Shown here in pieces: positions 32,033 through 44,500 of a stretch of 64,000 nt of DNA (position 1 is its first letter; each line of letters starts with the position of its first letter). Origin of the DNA: Cladophialophora immunda. Taxonomy: Eukaryota; Ascomycota; Eurotiomycetes; Chaetothyriales; Herpotrichiellaceae. The DNA is taken from contig NW_015622542.1 of assembly GCF_000835495.1 (NCBI RefSeq), positions 496,001 to 560,000 of the forward strand. Direction: 5' to 3'. The notes below the pieces were generated by a model, which saw only the letters and a program-made list of their open reading frames with translations, had not been told where the DNA came from and did not search any database. The position numbers and the translations under genes are program-made.

Positions 32033-33889
32033 CTAGAATGCTTTCAGGTCATCCGCAACGGTAAACGCAGCGGCTGTTTTGCTTTTGATCTCATCTACGG
32101 TGGTCCCTTCGGCCAGCTCTCTCAACACTAGACCGTCCGGTCCGACGTCGAATACAGCAAGGTCAGTGATGATGCGGGACACACATCGCTTTCCGGTCAA
32201 GGGAAATGTGCAGGCTGCGAAACTGTCAATAACTCTGACAGGTTACAGACTCTAAGAAGTGGCCAGGACTCACTGGGCAGGATCTTGGGATTTCCTCTCT
32301 TGTCCACATGGTCCTAGTGACTAGGCTCAGTCTTGAGGTTCACATCGGTGAGAGAAACACGTACCATGAGAACGACAACTTTGGTCTCTTGTGGATTGGC
32401 CACCAAATCCATTGCTCCCCCAATTCCTTTCACCTTTCCCGGAAGCATGAAGTTCGCCAGATCTACACAGTTTAGCTCTGGTTGCAATCGACCTTGTAAT
32501 TCTGAGCTCACCTCCGTTTGCGCCAACCTGGAGAGCTCCAAGCATCGTCAAGTTAATTTTACCGGCTCTGATCATTCCAAAGCTTTCGTGGCTCCCAAAG
32601 ACCGATGCTCCGGGGTTCAGGGTGACAGTTTCCTTGCCCGGGTTGATGAGATCAGGGTCCTCTTCGCCAGGATCAGGATACCTGCCCATTCCCAGAATGC
32701 CGTTTTCCGATTGAAGCACGATTTCGACGTCTTCAGGAACAAAGCTTGGTACCAGCAAAGGCATCCCAATGCCGAGATTGACATACATTCCATCCTTGAG
32801 CTCCTGGGCTGCTCGCTTCACAATCCGCTCTCGTCGGGTCGACGCAGCATCCACTGATTTGTCAGTATGTCCCTCAAATGGTTGCACAAGAGACTCACTT
32901 TGTTGTAACATCTCCTCTGGGCTTTTCGCAAACGTGTATTTCTCGATTTCCTTGGGCACCGTTGCTTTTATAACCCTATCGACATAGATCCCTTGAAGGT
33001 GAATGTCCTCTGGAGCAATTTCTCCAGCCTCAACAAGATGGTCCGCCTCCACGATTGTCAACTTTGCATTTTTCCCCATGACCTCGTTGAAATTGTTCTG
33101 CGCTTTTCTGAATCTGCAATTGCCCATCCGATCGGCCTTGTCGACCCTGATCAACGCGACATCTCCGAAGATCGATTCTTCTAATAGGTACTGCTTGCCT
33201 CTGAAACTTCGAGTTTCGCGAGGTTTAGACATGAGGTCAACTGAGCCGTCGTTCTTGTATCGCACCGGGAGCTCTCCTGTCTGCACTGCAACGAATCAAA
33301 AGGTGAGCCTCCTTCCTCTGTGCGAAATAGATTCCACCAGGTGTCTTACCCATACTTCCATAGGCGGCCGGTGTGTAGAATGCAGGTACACCGGCTGCTC
33401 CGGCCGCACATCTCTCTGCCATGGTTCCCTGCGGTGTGAGCTCTAAGGAGAGCTCGCCGGATAAATACATAGCCTCGAATTTCTTGTTTTCTCCGATATA
33501 TGATGCTATCATCTTGCCGATTTGCTTCGTGTCCAATAGTTGACCTGCATGTATCAGTGCGGTTCTGCCTTGAACGCTATAAGAATCTACTGACCGAGTC
33601 CTACACCCGGCATTCCAGCATTATTGGACACCACGGTCAGATCCTTGATTTCCGAGTGATCGCGAAGGGCTTTGATCAGCGTCATTGGTACTCCAGACAA
33701 TCCAAACCCGCCGACGAGGACCGTATCACCACTTTTGACGTCCGCAACAGCTTCAAAGGGCGAGGCGAGGAATTTGTTGATGCGAAGTCGTGCATGACTG
33801 CTCGAAAATGAGCGATGCTGGGAAAACACGAATGGTAGCGGTTGTCTCACGCCTCGATGGCAATGTAGGAGTGTCTGCAGTTTCGACAT
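32033..33889 (-). CDS. 3-Oxoacid CoA-transferase (SCOT / 3-oxoadipate CoA-transferase), fused subunits
   Basis: Seven or more exons on the minus strand, ATG at 33889, stop TAG at 32033-32035. The N-terminus is rich in Arg, Ser and aromatic residues (SQHRSFSSSHARLR), consistent with a mitochondrial presequence. Subunit A follows (VLVGGFGLSGVPMTLI, AERCAAGAAGVPAFYTPAAYG), then a linker and subunit B with the catalytic glutamate in SENGILGMG and the PGASVFGSHESFGMIR stretch. The fused A-B order matches eukaryotic SCOT. These enzymes move CoA from succinyl-CoA to a 3-oxoacid. Here the likely acceptor is 3-oxoadipate, made by the clustered reductase. It is divergent from a second, unrelated CoA-transferase gene. 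The family is certain; 3-oxoadipate versus acetoacetate is inferred. Confidence 0.9.
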
Positions 33890-34349
33890 CGTGGCTCAAT
33901 CAAGAAATTCGGCATTCAAGCAGAAACCTGAGGACTATACCATCATAAATTTGATCGAATGCATCGTGGCTTGCTTCACGACTGATCTCACATGCAGGAA
34001 ATGGGCTCCCACCTGGGCATTAGGCTCGTTAGGCATCTAAGTTAGGTGACATTGGTACCTGGAGGCCCCACCTGCAAGCCTCCTTAGGCACTTCTAGCAC
34101 CTGGAAGGTCGTTCGTCCAGGCCGCCTTGGAAGAAACAGTTCACCAATTTCCAGAAGTTGACGGTGAACCCACATAAAAGGCAGACATTGTGCTGTGGCC
34201 GAAACAAGCATATTGCACAGTATCACAAAAATGCTTGCACAGCCACAGGAAGAGGGTGTCTTAGATGCACTTTGAGAAGCATACTTTTTCGCTATTCAAA
34301 CCCATATTGAGCCGGTTGGAATATGTCTTTCTGAGAGTCAAACTGCAGC
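33890..34349. promoter_or_regulatory. Divergent promoter between the two CoA-transferase genes
   Basis: 460 bases between divergent starts. An inverted repeat GTTCACC at 34139-34145 with GGTGAAC at 34163-34169 brackets a 17-base spacer. Nothing else is recognised. Confidence 0.4.
34139..34169. promoter_or_regulatory. Inverted repeat GTTCACC-N17-GGTGAAC
   Basis: Perfect 7-base arms. The spacing is wide for a single operator but could hold two half-sites. Position between two CoA-transferase genes suggests shared control. Confidence 0.35.
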
Positions 34350-35967
34350 ATGGTTCCCGTCACGGTCACTGGAAGGCAACTTTCACGACTGGCCTCTAGA
34401 ACGAGGCTTGCTCCTTCCAGAAGGCTGGGAACTTTGCCGTCCGAGAAGAGCCTCCCTTTACAGGGAATCAAGGTCGTAGATTTGACCAGGGTTCTGGCCG
34501 GGGTAGGTTCCCTCCACCATATTTTTGTTCCTTGGCTGACAGGTTCCCAGCCATTCTGCACGCAAATTCTTGGAGACCTTGGGTGAGTGCAGGGGATAGA
34601 CTCAATGTTCTCCCCTATACTGACATCCCAACCGTGCGGATATCACCAAAATTGAACATCCTCTCCGCGGCGACGACACGCGACAATGGGGTCCCCCTTA
34701 CGCGCCATACCTCGATGACAAGAGCGGTCCAGGCGAAAGCGCATATTACCTCTCTGTAAGAGAGGACTTTTGGTGTTGGATTTTCACATTAAGCTGATAT
34801 CAAATATAAGGTCAATCGCAACAAGAAGTCTTTGGGTGTGTCATTTCAGCATCCAGAGGGTGCCGACATCATCCGAGAGCTTGCACGAGGCGCCGATGTC
34901 TTTGTGGAGAACTACTTGCCCGGGACATTGAGGAAATATGGACTGGACTTTGAGACTTTGCAGAAGACAAATCCACGGCTGATATACGCAAGCATAACTG
35001 GCTACGGTCAATACGGGCCATATAGTGACAGGGCAGGATATGACGTGATGGTGGAAGCGTGAGTTTTGAACCTGGACTTTACGCAAGAAGATTTAACCGT
35101 GTCGACAGAGAGATGGGATTGATGCACATCACCGGTACGAGAGATGGGCCCCCGGTCAAGGTCGGCTGCGCAGTCACAGATTTGACCACGGGCATGTACG
35201 CCTGCAACAGCATCATGGCGGCCCTTCTTGAGCGACACAATTCGAACCAAGGCCAGCATCTGGATGTTTGTCTCAGCGATTGCCAGGTTGCCACGTTATC
35301 GAACATGGCAGAATCTGTCTTGATTTCAAAAAAGAGGGATAGTGGCAGATGGGGTACTGCACATCGTACGGTCTTTCAATTGCGCTTGCTATCCTTCAGC
35401 TAACTAGACTTTAGCTTCTGTCGTACCTTATCGAGCCTTCCAAACGTCAGACGGAGATGTTCTCTTCGGTGGTGGTAATGACCGGCTCTTCGGAATCCTA
35501 TGCTCGGGTTTGGGGAAGCCAGAATGGGCCAGTGATGAACGTTTCTCAACGAATGCTACAAGAGTTGCAAACCGAGGCGTCTTGGAACCAGCCATCGAGG
35601 AGATTACAAGGCGTAAGACGACGCAAGAGTGGTTGGACACTTTTGAGGGCACAGGTCTTCCGTATGCCAAAGTCAATGATTTGATGGACACCCTCAATCA
35701 CAGACATGGTGAGTGTTTAAGGCTCCTACGGAATTCAAGCTCACCGCCAATGCAGTCCGAGCGCGAGGTATGGTAGTCTCGATTGACCACCCGAGCTGCG
35801 GTGTGATAGACCTGGTCAATACGCCGATCAAATACTCAAGATCCCAACCTTCGGTACGAACACCACCGCCCCTACTTGGACAACACACGGACGAGATTCT
35901 CAGAGAAAGATTGGGCTTTGACTCTCAAAAGATTCTTGATTTGAGGGCCAGTGATGCGGTTGGTTGA
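34350..35967 (+). CDS. CaiB/BaiF family III CoA-transferase with anomalous splice acceptor
   Basis: Seven exons (34350-34502, 34551-34582, 34635-34755, 34811-35058, 35109-35365, 35415-35708, 35756-35967) total 439 codons in frame. The N-terminus (residues 1-33) is rich in Arg and Ser without acids, like a mitochondrial presequence. Family motifs: GIKVVDLTRVLAGPFCTQ, KIEHPLRGDDTR, FVENYLPGTLRKYGL, and GYDVMVEAEMG with the catalytic Asp. This resembles the mitochondrial succinate/HMG/glutarate CoA-transferase group. The second intron (34583-34634) has a good donor and a CTGAC branch site but ends in CG instead of AG. No other nearby acceptor keeps the conserved KIE region. Either the site is non-canonical, the base is an error, or the gene is damaged. 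Confidence 0.85.
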
Positions 35968-36582
35968 GGAGACATGGAAAAGCTTTTTCACACCGACTCA
36001 TGCAACTCCTCGACAGGCAGTCATCTCCTGACCTGCTCTATGGTATGGCGAAAAATATCATGCCATGTACCATCTCTCTGCGGCATTTGCAGGGTGCCAA
36101 TGATAGATTCCGTGTCACGGCGCAATTGGTCCGGAGGGAAGTCGTAACTTCTAGCTTTGATCCTAGATAAGTATAAAATAGATTAGTTATGGTGATCTGA
36201 TGCTCGGTGTTGATGACAACGTTGTCTCCGAGAGCCGTCAGCGGTGTGGGGGCATATTAACTAGGTGAATCTAACGACCTTTGCAACTGTATAGTAAAAA
36301 TGTGGACAGAGTACCTCAAGACCCACAGTTCCTTCTTCGTGATTTTCTAGGTCAACTCCCCACATTCGCCCAGCAGTCATTCGACCAAGCAGCTCAAATG
36401 ACTTGCGCCATAGACGAACGTGAGATTGGGGCTACAACTGGATGTCCATCTATCGATAAGACCTGAAATCGGGAGCTTAATATGCAACGATCGGTACTTC
36501 GTATGGTGGGAGTGATGAAAGTATAGCCTTGCTTAATTGCTTCTTCGCTTCTGGATACTATCCCAGGATTCTCGCCATAGCG
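35968..36582. other. Intergenic, no gene seen
   Basis: About 615 bases between the CoA-transferase stop and the carrier start. It should contain the carrier promoter. No repeats or motifs recognised. Confidence 0.35.
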
Positions 36583-37862
36583 ATGACGCAGAGAAAGAAC
36601 GTCACTTTCGTGCAGGAGTTTGCGGCCGGTAAGTGAGAGGAAACGTCAAACCCGCGGATCTATTCTAAGACTGACTGGATTTCAGGAGCCGGAGCAGGCG
36701 TTTCTGAGGTGTGCAGCGATGGTCTTATTGCATGGCGGAGAGTTTGCTGATTTGAATCCGTCTTTCCTCAGATCTTAATTATGTTCGAACCTTCACGGTG
36801 CTAGGTGGTACGGGAAAGAAGACTCGTTGACAGATGTACGTAGGTATCCCTTGGACGTCGTAAAGACGAGGCTGTACGTACGGGAACTACGAACTCACGA
36901 AGCTCCTCACGTATCTGATTCTTTGAAAGACAGCTCCAGCAATCAAATAGTGCCCTGACCAAGTCTTACCGTGGCGTTATGGATTGCTTCTCGAAAATCA
37001 TCAGGCATGAAGGGTATTTGTCCTGCTCCACGATAAGTGTTCGGCGCGAAGTACCGATGACATCGCAGATTCAGACGTTTGTACCGTGGTATTACGGTTC
37101 CAATCCTGATGGAAACCCCGAAAAGGTCTCAGATCCATAAAAACACGCATCGGTGACTCGAAAGGGCTGACAATGCGCTATTATACCTCCAGAGCGGTCA
37201 AGTTCTCGTCCAACGACATCTTCACCAGGCAGTACCTGAGACTTCTTGGGGCCCAAAAGGTGGATCAGGCCGTGGCGATCCTTGCTGGCTCCAGTGCCGG
37301 TGCAGTGGAAGCGGTGGTGGTCACCCCGTTCGAGCTCATCAAGGTTCGATTGCAGGACCCTTCCGTCGCAAGCAGATACAAATCCGTGACCCGATGCCTG
37401 ACCCAGGTCGTCAAGAGTGAGGGACTGCTCGTGCTATACCAAGGGTTTGAGAGTACATTGTGGCGTCATGTAGTCTGGAATGCCGGGTATTTTGGCAGCA
37501 TCTTCAAAGTCAAGGCAGCGATGCCGACGCCAACCACCGACTTCGAGCAGACGATGACGAACTTTTTCACCGGTTCGATTGGAGGAAGTTTGGGGACCCT
37601 ACTTAACACGCCGTTAGACGTGGTCAAGACACGAATCCAAGCATCAACGAGAACAAAAGCTGCAAGGTCAAAATACAACTGGGCCTTTCCGGCTTTGGTC
37701 ACGGTGGCGCGGGAGGAAGGCATTCGGGGTCTATACAAAGGCCTCGCTGCAAAACTTCTCCGGTTCTGTCCTGGTGGTGGGATCTTGCTGGCGGCTCATA
37801 GCCAGATCTTGAAGCTGTTTGAGGCATCTAATAATGCAAAGCTGTTGAGGGAAGATTTGTAA
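36583..37862 (+). CDS. Mitochondrial carrier, 2-oxodicarboxylate (ODC) type
   Basis: Several short 5' exons from ATG 36583 (MTQRKNVTFVQEFAAG then AGAGVSE, ILIM, YPLDVVKTRL) lead into the long last exon (to 37862). The three tandem carrier repeats can be followed through PLDVVKTR, PFELIKVRL and PLDVVKTR signatures. Six transmembrane segments are expected. The sequence resembles Odc1/Odc2, which exchange 2-oxoadipate and 2-oxoglutarate across the inner mitochondrial membrane. A clustered carrier next to two CoA-transferases and close to a thiolase with possible mitochondrial targeting could bring 3-oxoadipate into the matrix. That substrate is inferred. The 5' exon limits are read from splice consensus and could shift slightly. 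Confidence 0.83.
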
Positions 37863-38172
37863 CTCCTCAAGCAAATAGGACGCTTTGAGGAAAGGAGCTT
37901 CTCCTTCCTGAGAGAGCTCGGGGAGACGTGTCGTGCTTATCAGGGCATCAAAGAACAATTGTGCTCAGTTTGATCCTGCCAGTCCAGTTAAATAATTACT
38001 GCCAGTATTACTGTGTTAATTTCGACCTAAGAGTGTCTTCGCGGGACATGATGAAATATGGAAAGAATTCCTGCTTGACCTGCCCGAAATTTCCACACTG
38101 AATCCGCGGTAAGACGGACGCTCCAAAACGGTTCAGTAGCCTTCACTAACAAATTTCCTTCGAGGGCCTTGT
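37863..38172. other. Short convergent gap, no gene seen
   Basis: 310 bases between the carrier and permease stops. Nothing recognisable beyond probable 3' UTRs. Confidence 0.4.
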
Positions 38173-39916
38173 TCATACGTGACCGCCTTTGGCACGCATT
38201 CGACCGCCATAGATATGAAGAACAACAATAATGACCACAGATGCACCGACAATAGCTGCCTGTGTTCCGAAAGATCCATCATACCCGACCTTCGCTCCCC
38301 ATTGCACTTGGAAATACCCGACAGAGAATCCGCTTATCGCTCTAGCAAAATTGAGAAGAGCGTTGACTTCTCCTGCTGCAACGGGGTACGCGTCCAGAAG
38401 ATAGGCGGTCAGTGAGACAGACGCAGCCAAGGTGCCGGCAGTATAGGCTCCCCAACCGATAATGATTGCACCGTAATTGAGTGTATGTTGCAATGCCTCT
38501 CCAAGGATTACAAGGCCAGGAACCATGATGACGGCGGCGACATAATTGGTGACGAGACGGGCTTCGGGAACAAACACACCTTCGTGCTTCTTGATGTACC
38601 GGTTAGCAAGCCAGTCGTTGAAGAAATGACCCCAGATCTCTGCCAAGATCGTGCCGATTGCCGGTGTCAGACAGATTGCTCCAAGGGCGTTTGGGCCAAA
38701 CCCATATCCACCCGCTTCTTTGGGGACAGTAAATAGAACCGACGTCTCGATGTTGATGCCCACTGCCCACATGATATTGATACCACTAGAGACATGGTCA
38801 GCTCGGTCTCCATAAATTTGGAGGTATGTCCTCACAAATAGATCATGCTCGGAATGATGATAGGCTTGACGAAAACTCGAAGAAGTCGATAGAACGACTC
38901 TCGGATGGACAGGAAATATCCTTTCTGGACAGTAATTTGCCAAATGCCAACGACGCGGAGTAGTCGCTGGCCGCGAGCTGGTTGGTCTTCAATTGGAACT
39001 TCGCGCCTATACCACGTTTCGTCCAAGAAAAGGATAATGAGAGTCAAATTGACACAGCAACAGGCAAATCCCAGCCACAGACAGCCGACGTATGTACCAG
39101 TGCCAGCAATAATGAAGTTGCCAAAGGGTGGGCCGAGATAAGGACATGTTAGGAAGATGGCTGCCCAGATGCCAATCTTGCGGGCATGTTCGTGGAAGAA
39201 GAACATGTCCTTGATAAAGTTCAAGCCAATGCCTTGGACTGAGGACAGACAGAAGCCTTGCAGAGCCCGAAGGGCATAATACGTGTTGAAATCATCTGTA
39301 AGGATGGTGCCTAGTGAAAAGAGCGTGCCGGCTAGTGTCGTCCAAAACAAAACTGGAGCACGTCCCCAGAAGTATACAAACGGAACCCAAAAGAGGCCGC
39401 CGATGGCACTGAGAATCAATTGTCAGACACGATCTTTAAGAAACGAAATCTTCACTTACAGCATGAGAACATTGAGATTGTTGTTGTAATTCACGACTGC
39501 CGGGGATAAATTCCATTTGACGCCCTGCAAGATGATAGGAGGGATGCCCAGCGTTGACGTGAAATCCCCCAAACCAGCCGCGATGCCCAGGATCACGAGG
39601 ATCATATGCTTTTTGAAGGATGACCAGTTCAGAGGATCATTCGGATCTTCTGACGGCTGCGGAATCAGGACCGTCTGCCAAATTGTCAATTCTACCGCGT
39701 TTGCGTGACAGGAAGAATTCATGCAGTTCTTACATGTCCATCTTTTGCCAGTTTCAAATCACCGAGCAGAGAGCCGTCAATGTGACCGGCAGTAACATCG
39801 AGCAAGACGGCCTCATTTCCCAGGTTAATAGTTGGCCTCTCAAGATGGGCCGTCTCAGGTTCGAGGTTGCTTGAGAGCTTCTCAACGTCTATCTGGTTGT
39901 TAGCCTTGGCTGCCAT
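38173..39916 (-). CDS. MFS permease, DHA1-like 12-helix type
   Basis: Four exons on the minus strand with canonical junctions (introns near 39670-39735, 39405-39460 and 38775-38840). ATG at 39916. A hydrophilic N-terminus of about 60 residues leads to DPNDPLNWSSFKKHMIL, the typical entry to the first helix in fungal DHA1-like transporters. Conserved elements include WGRAPVLFW, RALQGFCLSSVQ, and LDETWYRR in the central loop. The C-terminal half has a long run of helices and ends in a basic tail. Differs from the two Dal5-like permeases in family. Possible substrates include aromatic acids or toxic phenolics (export). Not determinable from sequence. Confidence 0.87.
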
Positions 39917-41595
39917 GGCTGCGAGTTTTCGGTCAGTATTGGTGAATCGGATTCGAAAGCTCAACGATCACCTAACGCTTTCCAGGATATGGCGACTTCG
40001 GGAGCCATATTTGTACACCTTTGCTCAGGTTGGTGTGTGCCCTTCTCCGGACGAGGTCGAGTCCCAGAACTGTGTTCTAGCGCCCCCACCTGGTATCGCA
40101 CTTGATGTAAAGGCTCTGTTTTACATGTCGCCTCTAAAACCCCCAGACAAGCGAGTCTGGGTTGTGATAACCTCGCCAAACCATTCATGTCAAGTATCAA
40201 GAAAGCAAACGAACTAGCCGTTTACGGTGCCAAAGTAGTCAGTCGGTGGGGATAGAGCTAGGCTGCATCAATCAGCGTCCTCTTTCCTCAGCATCTTTTG
40301 TGTTCAGAATGAACCAGTAGCGAACCGTCGCCAACACTAGGAGGCCCACCCCCACAAGCACCCCGATCGGATCGGAAGGGGTGGGGGCAAAAGCTGGAGC
40401 GTCGGCGCATGGTCCTGTCATTTCCCAATCATTCATTGGCATTTCGTAGTATTCCTACATCTTGAAGAAGGCAAGGACGAGGTAGGCTTAGTGGACCTAT
40501 TTTTGAAGAGTGGCTACGCATGTGTGAAGCCGAAGAATATGCGACCCATTCGCCTGAATGCCAGCTGCTACATGTCTGTAGATTTGGTCCATACAAATAG
40601 AAAGTTGGGGTTCGTCATCGCTTGGCAGCTCTCTCTTGTTCACGATTATAAGAGCAGTGTTAACCCTTGACGGTTACGATGTCTACAGGGAAGCCGGTGT
40701 ACTACAAGTACCATCGAGCCAGGTGCTTTGCGAGTACTAGAGGAGAGCGGCAATGGAAGACACGTGATCTACTACTAATACCTCCCAAGTCTTCCGTAGG
40801 AGGAAGTCTGCTAACTTAATTAGACATAGAGTCATAGTGTCGGGGCAGCCATTGGCTGTTGATGCTTTGCGCAGGCACTAGTAGGTGCTAGTGCATCTCT
40901 TCTCTAGTGATGTCGGCCAGCGGTTTCCGAGTCCCCGCTTCCCCAACCTCCTCGCCTCCCTCCAGCAGAAATTTGAGCCCAGCTTCCTCCCTGATATGAG
41001 AGTAATCTACGAGGTACGAGGTACTTGAGCGCACTATACGGAGTGCTCCGTCCCTCTGCGACTAACATCCGCACCAGGATTGGTGAGACCTCTCATCCTG
41101 GACCATTGAGACTTCAATGCGCCACTATTCAATAGGGAGAAGCGGCGAGAAGAAATCTCACTACCGATGTCACAGACACTTCAGAAACGAGAAGACGGAA
41201 AAGAAGCAGACTTGGCCGCTGCTGGAGCATGTGAGAACGCGATGAGCGGCCTTCAACCTTTTAAACCTTGTAGACATTAAGCCCGAGCCTGGACGTTAAC
41301 TGAAACGAACAGATTTGAAACCCCGCTTCTGCATCCCTCGGCGCATCCGACTTGGCGGGAGTGTATAATCCGACACCTGGGACGAGTGGCGTCACCAATC
41401 GTTATCAATCGGCACTGCTACCTACTTGTCAACTGGTACAAGTTACTTTCTACCCTTTTACCTGTCACTGTGATGCAGAGTTACGGAGCTAAAGTATTTT
41501 ACTTGCATATCTCACCAGTCTACTGCTTTCCTCCTGGGGAGTCCACAGCCGCGTGATAGAGTCTTCCAGACAGCGGTTCGAAACAGCCTGTCCAA
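39917..41595. other. Divergent intergenic region, 1.7 kb, no gene seen
   Basis: The longest gene-free stretch, between the MFS gene and the dual-finger regulator. A C/G-rich segment at about 40348-40388 can fold (CACCCC pairs with GGGGTG around CCGATCGGATCGG). Otherwise no open frame with motifs or repeat is seen. A long regulated promoter or 5' leader for the regulator is plausible. Confidence 0.35.
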
Positions 41596-44500
41596 ATGCC
41601 AGGAAAAGAACGAATCAAACATCGATGTGGCCAATGCTTGAAAGAGTTCTCACGAAGTGAACATCTTCAACGGCATCAACAAATACGTAAGCTTTGCAAA
41701 CAACCACAACGATCAGCCCAAGCGCTAAGACTTTACGCGTCAGACAATCCATTTCGTTCGTACTCTTGCGGAGTTTGTTCGCAGAAGTTCGCCCGAAAGT
41801 AGGTCGTTTCGGTTGGATTTGGCGGCACCCACGACTAAGTAATACACACATAGGGATGCGCTGAAACGCCACGAAAAGAGCCACGGTATTCTGCCCCCAG
41901 TCCGCGCGCACATGGGTCCAAACAGTGGTCTTGAGTCGCACGCGCTTCCCAGAACAGTTGCTGCTTGTGACCGTTGCGCAAGAATGAAAGTACGATGTGA
42001 TGGAAAATCTCCCTGCGGCCGATGCAACAAACAGAGCTCAGCTTGCACTTTGGAAAGAGATCACGTCGCATTCAAAAGATTATGCGTCGATCCATCTTTA
42101 CGTGAGCGAAGGCTTTCTGGAGTCCGTGAAAGAACACGAAGAGGTCCAGAAAACGATGCCACTGTACAGACCCTTTCGCTTTTCCGCTATAATGGCTCCG
42201 GTCCAGCTAACTCATCTTCAAAGAATGGTCTTTCAGTAACCACGGAAACATCTACGGTTGATGACACACTTCTTCCCACTGTGTCCGATACAGTAGAGGA
42301 CCTACGTTTCCCGCAAACCTTGTACACTCTTGCCAGTGAAGATCAGTCTTCTCCAAAAGCGGCTTCAAATTCAGACTCGGGATGGCAAGGCAATGAGCCA
42401 TCAGTGGCTGGCACGTTTAGCCCTGCTTGGGATGACTTTTCCCTCTTTTTCGATGAACAGGGTGGACCAGGTCTTTTCCTTGACACATCATACCCAGCTG
42501 AATTCTTGCATCCCACTCAAATCAATCCAACCGGTGAGGGCCCCGAGAACCACATGCAGGGGTCAGATATATCAACCGACGACCGTGAGAGGTATGAAAA
42601 CTATCCTCAGCTCTACAAGCCGGACCCGAAGGGAAATCCACTCAGAACTTCCGTTATCTGCGACTTTCTTCAAAGCAGGCAAGCCTGGGCAAAAGTGGAT
42701 GAGTTTGGCCAATCCCGAAAAAACCGTACCAACATCACCATTCCAGAGGAAGTACGAGATTCGATCATGGCAACAATCCATATCGTCCTGGCCAAAGTGC
42801 TCGACAAGGATCAAATGGGGAAGATCCCGACAACGTTCCCGCCTTTAAGGACGGTCCAGGTCATTTTCGAAACATATCTCTCCCGGCTGGCTGGATTCTA
42901 CCCGATCACGCATCCTGGCACGTTTAGTCATAATCATACGATGCAATACAGCGGACCTGGAATGCAACTACAACTTCTGAGCACATTCGTGTCTGGGGCG
43001 CTGATGATTCCTGTGACGGAAGTTCAGACCTTTGCAACTGACCTGGCAAGCATTGTTCTCCAGGTCCTTTACGAGATCTTCTTGAGGGATGCAAATCAGA
43101 CCAAAGACATATATCTCACCAGCACCGCGATTTTGATAACCGCATTTGGCATATGGTCAGGTAACAAGAGACAGATGGAACTCGCAGAAGCGCTAAGAAG
43201 CTCATACACAACGGTAAATTCATTGCTATTGGATTCGGCATAGCTAATTGTGATACCAGATGATGTCTCGGCGAGGATTGCACGAAAGGGCCCAGCAAAG
43301 GATATTCAAGATCAACCTCGCCAACATTGAGCTTGAATGGAGAGACTGGCTTATGAAAGAGACACGCAGGCGGTACGCAGTATGCTTTACCGACAGCGAT
43401 TACAATGCTGACGTGCCTATTCCAGACTGGCGTATGTGTGGTATGTCGTGGAACAGGAGATCAGCCTTTTCAACGGCGTACCCACGACTTTGTCTTTCAC
43501 TGAGATGCGCTGCCCAATGCCCAGCAATGAGGCACTGTTTGCTGCTTCGAGTGACGAAGCATGGAGGGACCAGGTTCAAGTGGCCCAATCCGGACTCTCC
43601 ACACCGACATCATCGACAGTGGCAGCATTAAAATGCCCGCATTCTCTGGCCGCTTTTCATCGGCGTTTCCTCTCGGGGAACATATTCCAATTTCAGGATG
43701 CTGTGACCCCCTTTGAGGTCCGATTACTCCTGTGCAGCATTCAAACGCTCGTGTCACAGTATAGCCAAACCAAAAGGTTTGTGCCTGAAGAAGAAGAATT
43801 TATCCCTGAGACATGTGCGATATCGGCATCTTCCGAATACGGCCAGCTTCGACGCGAGGAGCTTCATTACCTCCTGGTCAAATGGCATCTCTTGTATCGA
43901 CGTGTCATGCCACATACCGCTCCCATCAGTTGCGGCACCGACTTATCATGCATTTTGATGGCCCACTTGATCGCCATGGAGCTCTATGTTTCATTCGATG
44001 ATGTACAACTCTTCGCAGGGAAGGAGGGCTTCGTGGAGGGCAGAATGCTGATGCCATCATTCAAGAGATGGGCAAAGACTTCAGGTGCAGCCCGAGCGCT
44101 CCTCCATGCCGGGCAAATCATGCATACCCTCACAATTGTTGCAGAAGATACCGCCAGACCGCTGTGGTGGCCGTTGGCGGTGGCACGAGCAGCCTTGCTT
44201 CTTTGGGCCTACGGTATGGCTGCTCAAACCGGCGCTGACAATACGGATGCCCACGACTGTACCTCTGGCCCTTCTCTTTTTGCTTCTGAGCTGCGGTCAA
44301 CCAAGCAGAACCGTGGTCTGGACGCTATTGATGGGCCACTTGAAGACTCCGCTTTGTTTTCTGGTTCTCTAATTGGATTCTGGGACAAAGAAAAGGTCCC
44401 TTGCTTGACAGAGCCGCACGGGGGTTTAATACCTCTTCTGCAGATCTCAGAGACGCTCGAACTCAGTATATCACTCCTGCGCAATGGAGAGAGTGTTAGT

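Noticed and set aside
40348..40388. GC-rich foldable segment as a transposon end
   Set aside because: No target-site duplication, no terminal repeat partner and no transposase nearby; simple hairpin only.
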